A stretch of 64,000 nt of DNA from Pycnopodia helianthoides (Eukaryota > Echinodermata > Asteroidea > Forcipulatida > Asteriidae): the NCBI GenBank assembly GCA_032158295.1, contig CM063260.1, positions 6,891,501-6,955,500 on the forward strand, given 5' to 3'. Positions 36,806 to 49,350 of this stretch are shown in pieces. The position numbers and the translations under genes are program-made. The stretch's first letter is position 1. Each line of letters starts with the position of its first letter. The notes below the pieces were generated by a model. That model was given only the letters and a program-made list of their open reading frames with translations, made no database searches and was not told the origin of the DNA.

Positions 36806-37681
36806 ACTTTTTGTCTTTGCCTTCTCCCTTTCCCCACAGATATCCCCACAGTCACTAATTCACTACTTTTTCTCCCAACTTGCCTCTTCGCACCTTAGAT
36901 TTTGTCCTCACCTTTGATTTTGTCCTTTTTGTTTCCAGCTTCTTGTGTTCAATTGAGCCCCTTTTCCCTAACCTTCCCCCCACCTTTCCTCCTTCCTTCA
37001 ATATTTATAGCCCTTGCTTTTTCTGTGTGCTTTCTGCCGCTCTCTCTATTCATCTATTTCCACTTGACTGCTTTTAAAAGTTTACTACATGTATAGTACT
37101 GGGTATACCTGTTTGACATTTAGCTTTTGAGAAAGACTCTGTAAGGGTCGAAACATAGGCCATTACAAAAAAATTGCGTTTATAGAATAGGTCTTTTTGA
37201 ATGGTAAGCAGTTTGCAACAGCTGATTTTATTTTCTTATTTTGAGGAAGAGAAATCATTGCTATTTGCAAACAAATTATTATAATAATTAGATATTGTTA
37301 CTTTCAATAATATATGACTTTTTCAACAGTCATCTTTCTACTTCCTAAGGTTGTGTCGGTGCTCATTGTCAGTTCACAACCCACTTCAGCGCACTTCACT
37401 GGATGGGTGTCGATTGGTGTGGATGGTGACCCTTCTCTGCATGTCCTGCAAATTGAAGTTCTTAGCTTTTTATTCCCCATCCATTCTGCAATCTATAGCT
37501 TTTCTTATTTTTGTTTTGTAATAGCCCTATACATGTATCCTGAGCTGATTTCAGTATTGCTCAGGGTGAATTTGCATTTGAAAGAAGTTACTTAAAGATT
37601 ATCTTTCTTTTCTTCTCCTCATGTTTCCTCTCCTCTGTATTTAATCATTCTCAGATGAAACGCTGACACCAACAGAGCAAA

Positions 37682-37979
37682 ATGACACTTCCGGCAGTAC
37701 CAAGAGAACACATTGATTTACTCTTGGGCCTGAAGAGGAGCATAGACACTGAAGCCTTTGAGGAAATGAAACTAGTAGTTCGAGCAGATGAATTTGGTGG
37801 CTTCCAATATGCAGAACTAGAGAAGATAAAGAATGTGAGAGAGATGCTTTGTGAGTTAGAGGTCAAAGGAGTCGTAGGAGTTGGTGAATACGGGAAGTTA
37901 AGGGAAATTATGAGGAGCATTGATAAAATATTCCTCATTGAATATATTGATGAAACAGAAGAACTCCTGAAAAGAAAAG
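37682..37979 (+). CDS. DED-NACHT-LRR receptor, exon 1 (death-effector-like domain)
   Basis: First coding exon of a predicted intracellular NOD-like receptor. The ATG at 37682 is preceded in frame by TGA at 37664, and CATTCTCAG at 37645-37653 may be a 5' UTR splice acceptor. The 99 residues (HIDLLLGLKRSIDTEAFEEM ... YGKLREIMRSIDKIFLIEYI) have the helical hydrophobic pattern of a death-effector-like domain, which would recruit caspase or adaptor proteins. The exon ends AAAAG before GTAAGG with phase 1. DED assignment is by pattern only; CARD or Death fold is the alternative. Confidence 0.75.
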
Positions 37980-38040
37980 GTAAGGGATCTGTACCTCTAG
38001 TTCAAACCTATCTAGGTGTGCTTTTTTTTTTTCTTAGAGG

Positions 38041-38173
38041 GGTTCCAAGGTCAAATTGATTTTGTGATCCACTCATTTTCCAATAGATAGAATCCTTATA
38101 AAAAAAACTTCCACAAGGACTCTATCTATTGGAAAATGAGTGCATCACAAAACTTAATTTGACCTTGGAAACC
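38041..38173. repeat. Hairpin-forming inverted repeat in the first intron
   Basis: GGTTCCAAGGTCAAATTGAT ... CATTTTCCAATAGATAG folds back on CTATCTATTGGAAAATGAG ... AATTTGACCTTGGAAACC. Single arms of the same sequence occur at about 46545-46590, 52030-52075 and 58090-58135, so it belongs to a dispersed foldback family. Confidence 0.75.
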
Positions 38174-38636
38174 ATCTGTCTTTAAAGAACAATGTTATAG
38201 CTATAGACCTTTCTTTTGTTGATCAACAAACCGCACTGGTTGGCACGGAAGGCCAAATGTTAGCTAAGCACTCAAATTTTGACTATTTGTGTAACATTGT
38301 TAAAAACTGTAGCTATCTGGGTTTTTTTTTTGCATTTATGGCTTTCCATAGTTTTCAGACCTCGGTTGGCAAAAACTCGGGCTGTGACATTGCAAAAGAA
38401 AAGGTCTATAGTACTGGCCATCTGATTTGACCTTCCGGTCACGCTACTTGCCATTTTTATTGAATTCAAATTAAAAATTTGGTTAACAGTTTGATGTGCA
38501 AAAGTTCAAAATTTTGCAGACTCAACCTATAGTAACTCAAGCAATGAACATGTACGTGACACAGCACTGTATTGTTTCGAATAAATGCTATTGCATAATT
38601 TCTAAATTAACAACATCTTTAACTTTCCATCAAAAG

Positions 38637-38702
38637 TGTCCAATGCAGAGATGACGTCACACAGTGTTCCAGAACTACATCAATCTCAAGCTTCTTGCAG
38701 TG
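38637..38702 (+). CDS. DED-NACHT-LRR receptor, exon 2 (linker)
   Basis: A 66-base exon between AAAAG and GTAAGT, with phase 1 at both ends. It encodes a Ser-rich linker (VSNAEMTSHSVPELHQSQ...). Joining it to the exons at 37682 and 43083 keeps the frame, which is the main support. Confidence 0.6.
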
Positions 38703-41700
38703 GTAAGTCTCTTTATAGTGTTCCTATCGTCAAATACCAATTAAAACAACTCCGGAAATTTAGCGGGGTGTGTACATCAAATCTGTCATAAGTTTGACTT
38801 CAATAAAATTCCTGTACAATACAAAATGTAAACAAACTACCTCTGTTAAGTCTTTCCAAGCTGTTTATTTTGTTTGCTAAGTTGCTTCTGGGAGCGAAAC
38901 TTGAGTATCAAATGTGATACCAATGTGGGCATCGTTGAGAGACCTTTCCTACCTATGTTGGGTGTTGCTCAATGGATTGGTTTGATTCCAAAATATTTAG
39001 AGTAGAGCAGATTTATCGAAGCTCTGTGTCAAGAGAATGTGTTGTGTATACCATGTTTTAGTTATAGTCCAATTGGATCACATGATGGGGCTTAACAGTC
39101 CGGTCTACCTAGACGTACGTTTGACTAGCCCGCAGCACTCTTGACTAGTGATTGCACCGGGCTAGTGTCTAAATCGAGCCCTGACGAGTACAAATGTCTG
39201 AGTACCGGGTATTCTGGTATTTGAGTATCGAGTACCAAGTACTTGAATCGCCGAGTACGAGTACTTTATAAAGACAAATGAAAATGTGTACTTGTTATGA
39301 TAACTATCTGAAAAACATGAATACATCAAAAAACAAATTAAGTTTAACTTTTTCCAGAGCTTTATTTCTCTCAATAAATTTACATTAAAGATGCATTGCC
39401 CGTGTTTGGATGAAGGGACTTAAAAAAGTAATTTTCACAAGCGAGAATTAGAATATTACATGTTTAATTGTGTAACAACAAAAATAAAAAGTTTTAATTT
39501 CTGGCATTGGGAGCTGTAGATACAATTGCTTTTGCTTTAAACGGGTTCGTTCCTGGCAGCCAATCAGAAGAATAAGCAAGTTAATGAATATTCATGTCTC
39601 GTGTTCTGTGAACAGGTCACAGCCATCAGTCTTCACACTGTGCGTTTGTGTACTGTTCATCATGAATGTGTTCACGTTGTAAAAGGCTGTGCTTGATGGG
39701 CATTTGAAGCTTAAACGGAGGGTATACCTTTGACAATTACTCAAAAAATGAATGACCATAAAAAATTACTTGGTAAGAAGTACTCCAGCTGTTGATAATT
39801 TATAACATTTTGGGAAACAATTCCTTTCTAAGGAGTGTGGTTTTAGAGAAAGGTATTTAACGTTTTAATGTCAATCTAAGAAACAAGTTATGCATGAAAC
39901 ATTTTTTTAGATTGTGTATTCCGTTTACAGATTATTCGTCCTGCGTGGACATAACCGCTCCAAATTTTTGGCCATATCTCAGAAACGCTACACATTTGGA
40001 AATGAAATTTCTGCAGGAAATAGTTTTATTGTATGTATATCTACATTTATATAGGATTAAAACAATCGAATGGTTCCGAAAACCAAGGTATCCTACTCTG
40101 CCTTTACAGGCAAGTACACGTTTGGTAATGACTCTGAAAATTAATGGCAATAAAAACTTACTTGGTAAGAAGGACAGCAGCTTTGGGTAGTTTAATGAAT
40201 TTTGAGAAACTTTTAACTTCAAAGTACTATTGGTTATGGAAAATATATCACTTATTCCCCAAAATTTGAATCTGAGAACGCTTCTCAGACTGTGTATTCC
40301 TATGGGGAATATTCTTCCTGAGTGGAAATATTCGCTCCGGTTTTTCGGTGATATCTCAAAAACGCGACCACCTTTTGAAGTGAAATTTTTTACAGGTTAG
40401 TTTTATAGAGGTCAGGCATATGAATGGTTTCAGTCGTATCTTTGTTGTCACTCACAGATTGTCTGTATCAAAGACTGCAAATCTAACGGTATGCCTCTCA
40501 CTCGCGGTGTACCACAGGGTTCTGTGGGCAGGGCCCACCTTATTTTCTGTTTACTTGATTAGTTTGGGACACATCCTACGACGCCATAATATCAATTATC
40601 ACATATACGCCGATGATATCCAACTTTATCTTTCCTTCAAACCCAACCAGGCTGATGCTACAAATGCTGTCACCCGCCTTGAAAATTGCTTGTTTGACGT
40701 CCATTCTTGGCTGAACTCTCATTCATTAAAACTGAACCTTTCCAAATCTGAGTTTCTTTTATTTGGTTCAATGACTCAGTTAAGTAAAGTCAACTTGGAA
40801 TCCATCTCTTTCTCTGGCTGTACCATCAATGTGTCCCAGGCGTGTCGTAACTTAGGAGTAATGTTGGATTGTGGCATGACAATGTCTCATCAAATTTCCA
40901 GCATTTGTAGATCTGTAAGGTACCAACTTCGCAATATTGGGTTCATTAGGAAATACTTAACAAAATCTGCTACTGAAAAGTTAGTTCACGCACTAATTTC
41001 CTCTCGACTCGATTTTGGGAATGCCCTGCTTTTCAACTTACCCCAGACCCAGTTGTCCAAACTCCAAAAGCTCCAAAACGCAGCAGCACGTATTGTCACC
41101 CTCTCTAAAAAACATACACATATCACACCCACTCTGAAATCTCTTCACTGGTTACAAGTAAAAGATCGCATCATATTTAAAATATTGCTTCTTGTCTTCC
41201 ACTCGGTTAATGGTTCTGCTCCTCAATACAATGTTGGGCTTGTTCATAAGTACACTCCTGTCAGATCTTTACGTTCGTCCAACTCTGGTTCTCTAGTTAT
41301 TCCCAAATCTACAAAAGTATGGGGGGAGCGGGCTTTTGCACATGCTGGTCCAGCTCTATGGAATGTTCTCCCTCTGGTTATAAGAAATTGCACTTCTGTT
41401 GATACATTTAAACGTTACCTGAAGACTCACCTATTTAATGTTTCCTATTCTTAATTCTTCATTTGTCCCTTCTCTTTCTTCCATTGCGCCTCGAGCACTC
41501 TGCAGAGTGGATTCGGCGCATTATAAATCATATTTATTATTATTATTATTGTATGTACCTACATTTGGATTAACACATCAGTATAGGCTCCAACTACCAA
41601 ACGTGTACTGTGCCTTTAAGGAATACTGTATATCATTTTATAACTATCAAGATGGATAAGAAGGATCTACGAGTCGTACAATTATCACACAAATTTGTCA

Positions 41701-43082
41701 AAAAATTATTATGAACGGTGGAAAGGTCAGGTCAAAGACTTCAATGATGACCGTAAACAGGGCCAACTTTTGCCAAGAATATAGGCTTGTTTCTAAACAA
41801 TTTTTTTTTTTTTGCCACAATGTTATACATACCACAGTTAAAATGAAATGCACACTGTGTGTAGTGTGCATGATTTATGAATATTCATAGATGGAGTGCT
41901 GCAACATGCAATTTTTGGACATCATAAGTCTCAGGATTAAAGGGCTGGCCCAGCCTTTTATAATTTCTTTTTTGTTTTGAATTTATTCTCACTTCTCCTT
42001 GGCAGATTTTTTTGCTCACGGTTTCAAATGAAAGCTAATAATTTCTCCTACTCTGTCAAAATTGCAATTTAAGATTTCAGCCTAATATCAGGCAATGCAT
42101 CTTTTATGCCACAGTATCGTTTAGTGAAAAGAACTTGTAATTTGACCACGAGTACTCATGTACAACCTGACTCATTTTGTAAAAAAACAAAATTCTATTA
42201 TGAGCCAACCGTTGAAGAGAAGAAGAAGCACTTTAAACCATTCTTCTTTAAAGCCATTGTTAACTTCAGTCGTACAGAAGGAATCAACTGAAGTTAGCCT
42301 TTACTTGTTTCATGGAATGTTACAAAACTGCTTGATAGCCCTTTGAAATACCTTTTTTTTGGGGGGGGGGAAGGGGCGGGGTTCAGGATTCTGTTGACAA
42401 GTAAAGCCCAGAAAAACCCCAAATGAATTCAAAGAGCTGTCAATTGGACGCATATATTTTTAATAAAATTCAACTACAACAATGGTACATGTATGGAATT
42501 CTGGCATAAATGTACACAATTTTCGGATAAAATCTTGCCGTAACTCAGGTCATTTGAAGTTATTCTAGTGTACATGTATATGACATATTCTAACTGGTAT
42601 TTCGGGAAAGATTAAAAAGTATCATGAGCAAAAGATCTATTTAGCCATGGATATAATTATGTAACCACTACGCGTACTGCCATTGCAATCCATCCAACAC
42701 ATGTCACACAGTACACGCACATGTGTTTCGTTAACATGAGTTTGGAATCGGCAGCTCATTTTCTATCGTTGGTAAGTGGTTGGTCTGTATGAAAGCGGAA
42801 AGAAATAGTATTTTGACCATGAATACTTTGAATCGAGTCCAAGTACATTTTCAGTTGAGAATCAAGTACCTTAAAATGGACTTTGAAAACGTTTAGGTTG
42901 TCACCAAAATAAAGTTTGGAAAGTCGACTTTGAAAAGTGTATGCTTTGCTATTTCTGAAGAAAAAACTGTGGTAATTTGTAACTTAAAATGCATGGCAAT
43001 ACACATTATTACCGGGCACAACTAGTTTTATGGATTGTTTATGAAAGAGAGGTTTTAATAAAATGAATGTTTTTATTTACAG
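38703..43082 (+). other. Second intron of the receptor gene
   Basis: A 4.4-kb intron with GT/AG ends. It contains transposon-like stretches at 39715-40200 (words such as TGACAATTACTC and AAAACTTACTTGGTAAGAAG), a truncated LINE at 40400-41545, and A/T- or G-rich runs at 42350-42380. I see no further coding exon. Confidence 0.6.
40400..41545 (+). mobile_element. 5'-truncated LINE (L2/CR1-like) reverse transcriptase
   Basis: The frame from 40420 to 41454 holds the C-terminal half of a non-LTR reverse transcriptase. A broken GVPQGS motif at about 40495 is followed by YHIYADDIQLYL (catalytic ADD), the thumb region, and the typical end FAHAGPALWNVLP. After the stop, GGCGCATTATAAATCATATT and (TTA)n at 41527-41550 form the microsatellite-like 3' end seen in L2-type LINEs. 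The GVPQGS region has a frame disturbance, so this is a dead copy inserted in the sense orientation in a receptor intron. Confidence 0.85.
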
Positions 43083-45540
43083 GAGTAACTGCTGATGGAC
43101 CCCTCCAGGCTGCTGATAAGGTTGAAAAGAGTTTGAGAAAACGATATAAGACCACTGGTAGCTATGTGCAGATAATTCCATGGGTTGGGGATGATATGAA
43201 ACCCATTAGCGACATGTACACAAAGCTAGATCTACAAAATACTGATCACCAAGGAAAACAGTTGAATTCATATGAGGACATGTTCTTGGAAAAGACTAAT
43301 GAAGGGCTTTCAATACAAAGAATAGTTTTGGAAGGAACAGCTGGTGTCGGGAAGTCAACACTCCTTGACAAAATAGCTTATGATTGGGCAAACGATGAGA
43401 AACTCAAGGAGTACAAACTTGTTTTCATCTTGAGATGTTTGCTATGGAAGAATCCTTACAGTTTATTGATGTGATTTTTCATCAGCTTGTTGATGAAGAC
43501 GTCGCTGTAAGTAAAGCTGATTTGAGATCATATATTACCACCAACCCTGCAAAAGTGCTGATTCTTTTTGATGGTTTTGATGAATTTAAGACCACCAACG
43601 TCTTGGAGATGTCAAAATCATCCGGTGATGTCTCCCGAATCCTCAATCGTAAGATATTCAGAGATAGTTGTGTTGTTGTAACAACTCGTCCCTCTCACTT
43701 CCACAAACTGGTGAGCAAACCTCTAATAGAAAAACCGTTCACCCTTGTGAAGGTACTGGGATTTAATCAAACAGATATTGAGCAATACATTCGCAGATTT
43801 TTCTCCAAGGACATGAAGGAACATGATCAAGCAGAGGGACTCAATAAAAAAATTAAATCTTCAGATGTCCTGTTTGATTTGGCAAAGAGTCCCATGCTCT
43901 TGCTCTTAATGTGTATACTATGGAGAGAGCAATCTACGATTCCAGACACAATGTTTCGACTATACAAAGAGGCCTTCAGGTTCATCTTCAAAAGAAAACA
44001 ACTTCTACCAGATGAGGCATCACAAGTTGTGATAACAATCGGAGAGAATGCTTTAGATGATCTGCTGTCACCACATCAGTTTCTTTCATTTAAAGAAGGT
44101 GACTTTGAAGATCAGGCGCTTAGGTCTGCATTAAAAGCAGGTGTCCTCACCAGCCAGAGGGTCATCAAAGGGCTTGACACTCGACACAGTGTAAGTTTCA
44201 TCCACAGAACCTTCGAAGAGTACTGTGCTGCTCGCTTCTTCCAAAACTTACTTGACACTAATGAAAGCCAATTTAATAATAAGCTTCAACAGGTTAGAAA
44301 CAACGTGATGGGAACTCCCAAAGGATTGGAGTATTTTCTTCGTTTTTGTTGTGGTGACAATCAGGTCATTACAAACAAGTTATTACTTGTAATTGTTGAA
44401 CAAATAAACTTGAAAACAAAAGAGTTGTTACTGAAATGTTACTTTGAAGGCCAGTTTGAGGAACTCCCTTCAGCATGTTCAATGGATTTGATTACAGAAG
44501 AAATGTTCATTCAAGACTACAGCAGTGATAGTCTTCATGCATTATTTTACTATCTGAAACATGTGAATGCTGATGATCAAAAAAGGGGCGGACACAATGC
44601 CCTACACGGCAAAGTGACAGATCTGATAATGCATAGATGCAACTTAAGAAACTTTTGTGAGGCTATGGGAGAATCTTTGAGTAGAATGACAAATCTCTCT
44701 AGTTTAGTACTCAATGATTGTGATATAACTGATATTGGTATGGACCACATTGCATCATCATTTGTCAATACAACTAAGTTGAAAAGAATCAAGATAGCAA
44801 ATCATTTGCAACGTTTGGGTGGGTCAATACCATTTTGGGGTTGTAATTTACTGTACCTGGAAAACCTTGAAACCTTACAAGTATCAATGGGCGCAGAGTT
44901 TCTAGACGAAGATGTGAAATATCTTGCTGCTTTAATTGGTGTGATGAAGAAACTTGAGAGCTGCACACTAAGCCGCAAGTACGTGGAAGATGTTTTTGAA
45001 TTGTATAACCTGTGGTCCAGCAGACAACTAAATATTCGTCACTGCTCGTTAACAAGTCATGAACTTAAAGATATTTTAGGAGCAGTTAAAATAAAAAATA
45101 GCCACATGCGAGATTTGTTGTTCGAGATAGTACTTTCACAAAATCATGAATTGGGTGGCCTTGCTTATTTGTGGGCCAGCTCTTTGGTAGGTCTTAATTG
45201 CTTTAACGGAATATTTTTGAAAGATTGTGCTATGCAAAGTGAAGATATTGAACACCTTGCTAAGTCACTGAAAGACATGACCAGGCTACGGGAGCTGGAT
45301 TTGTCGGGTAATCCTGCCCTTGGTGGTAGTGCAGAGTCATGGGCTCCTCATTTAGCTCAACTGAACCAACTGGAAAAGTTGTACTTGTGCAACTGTTCTT
45401 TGACAGGCGCAGACATCAAGCCCATTGCTCAATCATTTGACGACATGGCTATCTACTTAGAGCTCAGTCAAAATGATGAGCTGAGACATTCAGTCTCATT
45501 ATGTGCTCCTTCCTCAAGGCATTTCAAGGATCTTTGTTGA
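43083..45540 (+). CDS. DED-NACHT-LRR receptor, exon 3 (NACHT and leucine-rich repeats), one frameshift
   Basis: Last coding exon, after TTTATTTACAG. The NACHT ATPase has Walker A EGTAGVGKSTLL near 43331-43363, Walker B VLILFDGFDEF near 43555-43587, VVVTTRPS, and the winged-helix region SFIHRTFEEYCAARFF near 44200. Leucine-rich repeats follow from about 44600 (LRELDLSGNPALGG, LEKLYLCNCSLTGADI) to the stop at 45538-45540. The frame changes at about 43430-43432: ...YKLVFIL must pass into EMFAMEESLQFIDVIF, which needs one extra base. With it, the three exons give 2,823 bases, about 940 codons. Role by family: cytosolic sensing with nucleotide-dependent oligomerisation. The LRR end looks abrupt and may be truncated or frameshifted near 45500-45540. 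Confidence 0.85.
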
Positions 45541-45930
45541 ACTAGCTGCTGGCAAGTGATCTGTTTGACGTCCACACCTCAGATATAAGGATTCCATCGA
45601 GTTAGACTTTGGTATCACTCCTAACACATGAGAACATCTTGCTGACGATTGAGCCTGGAGATCACATTATAAGGCTGTTGCCGCAATATCGGCACAGATA
45701 TTTCAATAATACGCTGGAGGCAACACCTTGCGCGATGTCTTCACAATAACCTGGCAGAGAATCAGATCATCACACAGTGATAGGAGCCATGACTGACTTT
45801 AAAGATGAAGATAGACACTTATTAGTAATGTACAGAAACAGATGTTAACCCCAGAAGGCCATTTCCATATATTGAAAAACATTTTGTATAAAGACTGCCA
45901 ACAAACGCAGTCTGCATCCATGGGTATAAA

Positions 45931-46374
45931 AAGGTTATTGAATTTCCATTGATGGGTATGCAAGGTTATTGAGCTTCCGATGATCGGTATGAAAGATTAT
46001 TGAGTTTCCATTGATGGGTTTGAAAGGTTATTGAGCTTCCGATGATCGGTATGAAAGGTTATTGAGTTTCCATTGATGGGTTTGAAAGGTTATTGAGCTT
46101 CCGATGATCGGTATGAAAGGTTATTGAGTTTCCATTGATGGGTTTGAAAGGTTATTGAGCTTCCGATGATCGGTATGAAAGGTTATTGAGTTTCCATTGA
46201 TGGGTTTGAAAGGTTATTGAGCTTCCGATGATCGGTATGAAAGGTTATTGAGTTTCCATTGATGGGTTTGAAAGGTTATTGAGTTTCCATTGATCGGTAT
46301 GAAAGGTTATTGAGTTTCCATTGATGGGTATGAAAGGTAATTGAGTTTCCATTGATGGGTATGAACTGAATGAA
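45931..46374. repeat. 31-bp minisatellite with 62-bp dimer order
   Basis: About 14 units of 31 bases beginning GGTTATTGAG. Two variants, TTTCCATTGATGGGTTTGAAA and CTTCCGATGATCGGTATGAAA, alternate strictly through most of the array. The last units are all of the first type. One hybrid (TTTCCATTGATCGGT) is near 46281-46298. Confidence 0.92.
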
Positions 46375-48439
46375 CTGGAAATTCTCTGTACAAAATAATC
46401 AGACCATATATTTGAAATGTGACGTCTTCAAATGTTTTAGGATTTTGACAAAAAATGCACTTGAAGGGTGTTAAACACAGTGGCAATTTACACAATTTTA
46501 ATGCGAGGTTAGAGACTTGTATTTTTTCCATTTTCATGAGGACTCTCTCTTTTGGAAAATGAGTGCATCACAAATCTGAATTTGACCTCTCTTTAATTTA
46601 CTTGAAGATAGTAACACACTGTCAGAAAAAAATGTCTACATGGATCTGCCATTGTGTTCCTTTTGCAAGCAGTGCAGTTGTGTGACAAGGTCTTTATACA
46701 GCTGTTGTCTCTCGTTATAACAAGATTGCTGGGACTGGTCAAAAACAGCAAAACAAAACAACAAAAAGCAGAAATGAGATTTAGAACTTATGAATGTACT
46801 GTTTATAAGCAAAACCTCTTTTTAGCATTTCTTTATAAGGAGAGTTGTTTATCTGTTGGTTGTCTGAAAATTACTTTGCAAAATTAAATTGAGCAAAAAT
46901 TTGCACACAGTCCATTAAAAAACAAACAAACAAAAACAAACAAACAACCAACAAATGTTTTTTGAAAGTGTGACAACCTAATCTGTTGAAATTTGAATTC
47001 CACAGAAGTTTTGATTAAATATGGTATTTATTCATATTTGAAACAACATTAATTTAGAATTACATGTAGTTACTTATCATTATATGTTTACGGAACATAT
47101 TGTTTACTGATGGACAACACTTTTCCTGAGTGTAGGAATGCAATCCATCATTCTGACTTGCTTTTGGCTTCTGGCTTCTACCTGAAAAGATCTTTGATTG
47201 GTTGCAAAACTTGATAATTATGCAGTTAGTTTCGAGTCAAAGGTATAACGATGCACTGGATTGCTCAGGAAAAGTGAATTACAATGGAACCTTAACAATC
47301 TAAATTCCTCTCGTGATGTTCTATAGTAAACCCCCCCCCCTTCCATTGTAATAATTTGCTCACATGTTGTATATTATGTACATATGTACTGGAAACTAGA
47401 GGGAAATGTTTAATGTACTCCTCAAAAACCACCAATATCATATTAAAAGGTTAAGAACATGAAATCATACATATACAGTATACCGTGTCAATTTCAATCA
47501 TGTGACCTGCTCTAGATTTTTCCGGTCATTAATTGGGCAAACAAGCAGCCTATTCCACTTGCATGCATTCGTATTAAAGCAATTTTGCCTTTGCACTTGA
47601 AACCATCACTCAATTTAAAGGCATGTGAATTTATAACGTATTGTGTATTCAATTAAACTTGTAAGGCCTTCTTTAGCCATGCAAAATCAGCATTCAGTTT
47701 ATAGCAGGGTAGGCACAACAAGATGATTGTACCATCTCGTTTTTACGAGAAGCAATTTTGCAAAAAGAGCATTAACAAAACAGAGAAACAAATGCAAACC
47801 ATAGTTTTCGTTATTTCTTTGGGTTTTTTCCCCATTAACTTGGGGAAAACAACAATTAAATACATAAGACAATTTCAAGAGCCTGTGTCACTCTAATACC
47901 ACTCTTTTATTCTCCATTCTTGTGTTTTATAAACCATCTATCTGTTGGCGTGCCAGGCATCTCTGGGCATGTTTTTGGGGCTATGGTTATAAATGTGTAC
48001 CACTGAGTGCATATCCTCACAGATTCTTCAGTTAATAGTTTTATACTCATAGCAATCGTTTTCGAAGAATTCTAATACAATAAGTGAACTATTTTTATAC
48101 TGTAAAATCTTAGGAAGAGGCCACATTCATTAAAGATTAACAAAGCATCAATTTGGCTGCACAATTCCAACAACTGCCTGCCCATAAACTGAATTTGATT
48201 AACCAAATGCGCACAGCACAAAGATGCTGCAAATTTGAATGCTGTTTTGAGTGAATTGTTAGACTGAGCGGTTATTTTGTTAAATATTGCTTGACGTTAA
48301 AGAACATTTGCTTATACGTGAAGTGAAACTTACTGACTGTCTTACATGTCTTAAGGAGCTTTCAATTTTGCGCGAATTCGGATAACACAAAATTTTGGCT
48401 GCTTATTTGCCCCCAAAATGACTGGAAAAACCTATTTAT
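46375..48439. other. Intergenic between the receptor gene and DDB2
   Basis: No gene seen. A single arm of the ATGAGTGCATCACAA repeat lies at 46545-46590, a (CAAA)n-like run at 46920-46950 and a C-run at 47330-47340. Confidence 0.5.
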
Positions 48440-48795
48440 CTCTGAAGCCTAACTGGTTGTCTTCAATCATGTGTTCTAATATCTACAGACTGATTGGTTG
48501 GTATTTAATCATATGTTTTACTATCTAAAACCTGATTGGTTGATCTTCAATCACAGATTCTACTACCTAAAGCCTGATCGGTTGGTCTTCAATCATGTGG
48601 CCTATTATCTACAACCTGATTGGTAGGTCTTCAATCATGTGTTTCACTACCTAAACCTGATTGGTTGGTCCATAGAGCAAGTCCTTGCTCTATGGTTGGT
48701 CTTCAATCACATGCTCTACTATCTAAAGCCTGATTGGTTGCCTTTAATCATGTGTTCTACTACCTCTAGCCTCATTGGTCGATCTTCAATTCTGT
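48440..48795. repeat. ~42-bp tandem repeat with CCAAT-type core
   Basis: Roughly eight degenerate units of CCTGATTGGTTGGTCTTCAA + TCATGTGTTCTACTATCTAAAG. On the minus strand each unit contains CCAATCAG, a CCAAT-box word. A 26-base perfect hairpin (CCATAGAGCAAG / CTTGCTCTATGG, 48670-48695) is inserted between two units. The array lies just beyond the DDB2 3' end. Confidence 0.8.
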
Positions 48796-49129
48796 CTACC
48801 ACGTACTACCTGAACTAAAACTAACGCAATAATCCTTCATGGCAACAATGTGGAACCATGTTGAAACAAAACATAGCACAATAATACAAGTTATAGCTTT
48901 GGCATTAAGCAGTATGAAAATATATATTTAGATACAAACATCATTGTGAAAATAAATGCTTCTTTACGTAGAAATAATGCATGATTGATATTGGTATAAA
49001 AAACTGTGAACAAACACAGTATTTTTACCTGTTTTTTTTTTCTGTTGGTGATCTTCGAACATGAAAAAGTCTTTAGAGCTCATTCTAAAATGTCTCACAC
49101 TATATTTCTTTACCTCTACGCACCACTTC

Positions 49130-49350
49130 TCATTTCCTGGCAAGTTTTCTTTTAAGTCTTTGTTTTATGGCACCGATATCATCATCATCATCCTGACGCC
49201 TTCGCCGACGCCTCCTCTGCAATGATAGGTCCGGGATGGGGTGAGCTATCTTCCCAGGGTCCTGCCCGTTTTCAGATAGTGTCTTCCTCAGTTTCTCATG
49301 GCGAATCTGCTCAAGCTTTAAAGCATCTGTCCAGATGAGAATGTTGGCTC
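49130..49350 (-). CDS. DDB2: DDB2 exon 10: last WD strand and charged tail
   Basis: Acceptor CCCACAG at 49351-49357. It begins GANILIW, completing the last blade (human AMGYHILIW), then extends with [15 protein letters not shown], a run of six Arg followed by Gln and five Asp, and a Lys/Arg-rich end ...KRKLARK before TGA at 49132-49130. Human DDB2 ends about eight residues after the ILIW, so the ~65-residue tail is an extension, perhaps nuclear-localising or DNA-contacting. Confidence 0.9.

Noticed and set aside
36880..37096. Two hydrophobic overlapping frames
   Set aside because: Pyrimidine-rich 3' sequence of the Penelope remnant gives Phe/Ser/Leu-rich chance frames.
45931..46374. CRISPR-like regular repeats
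   Set aside because: Units are contiguous without unique spacers, in a eukaryotic setting; it is a minisatellite.
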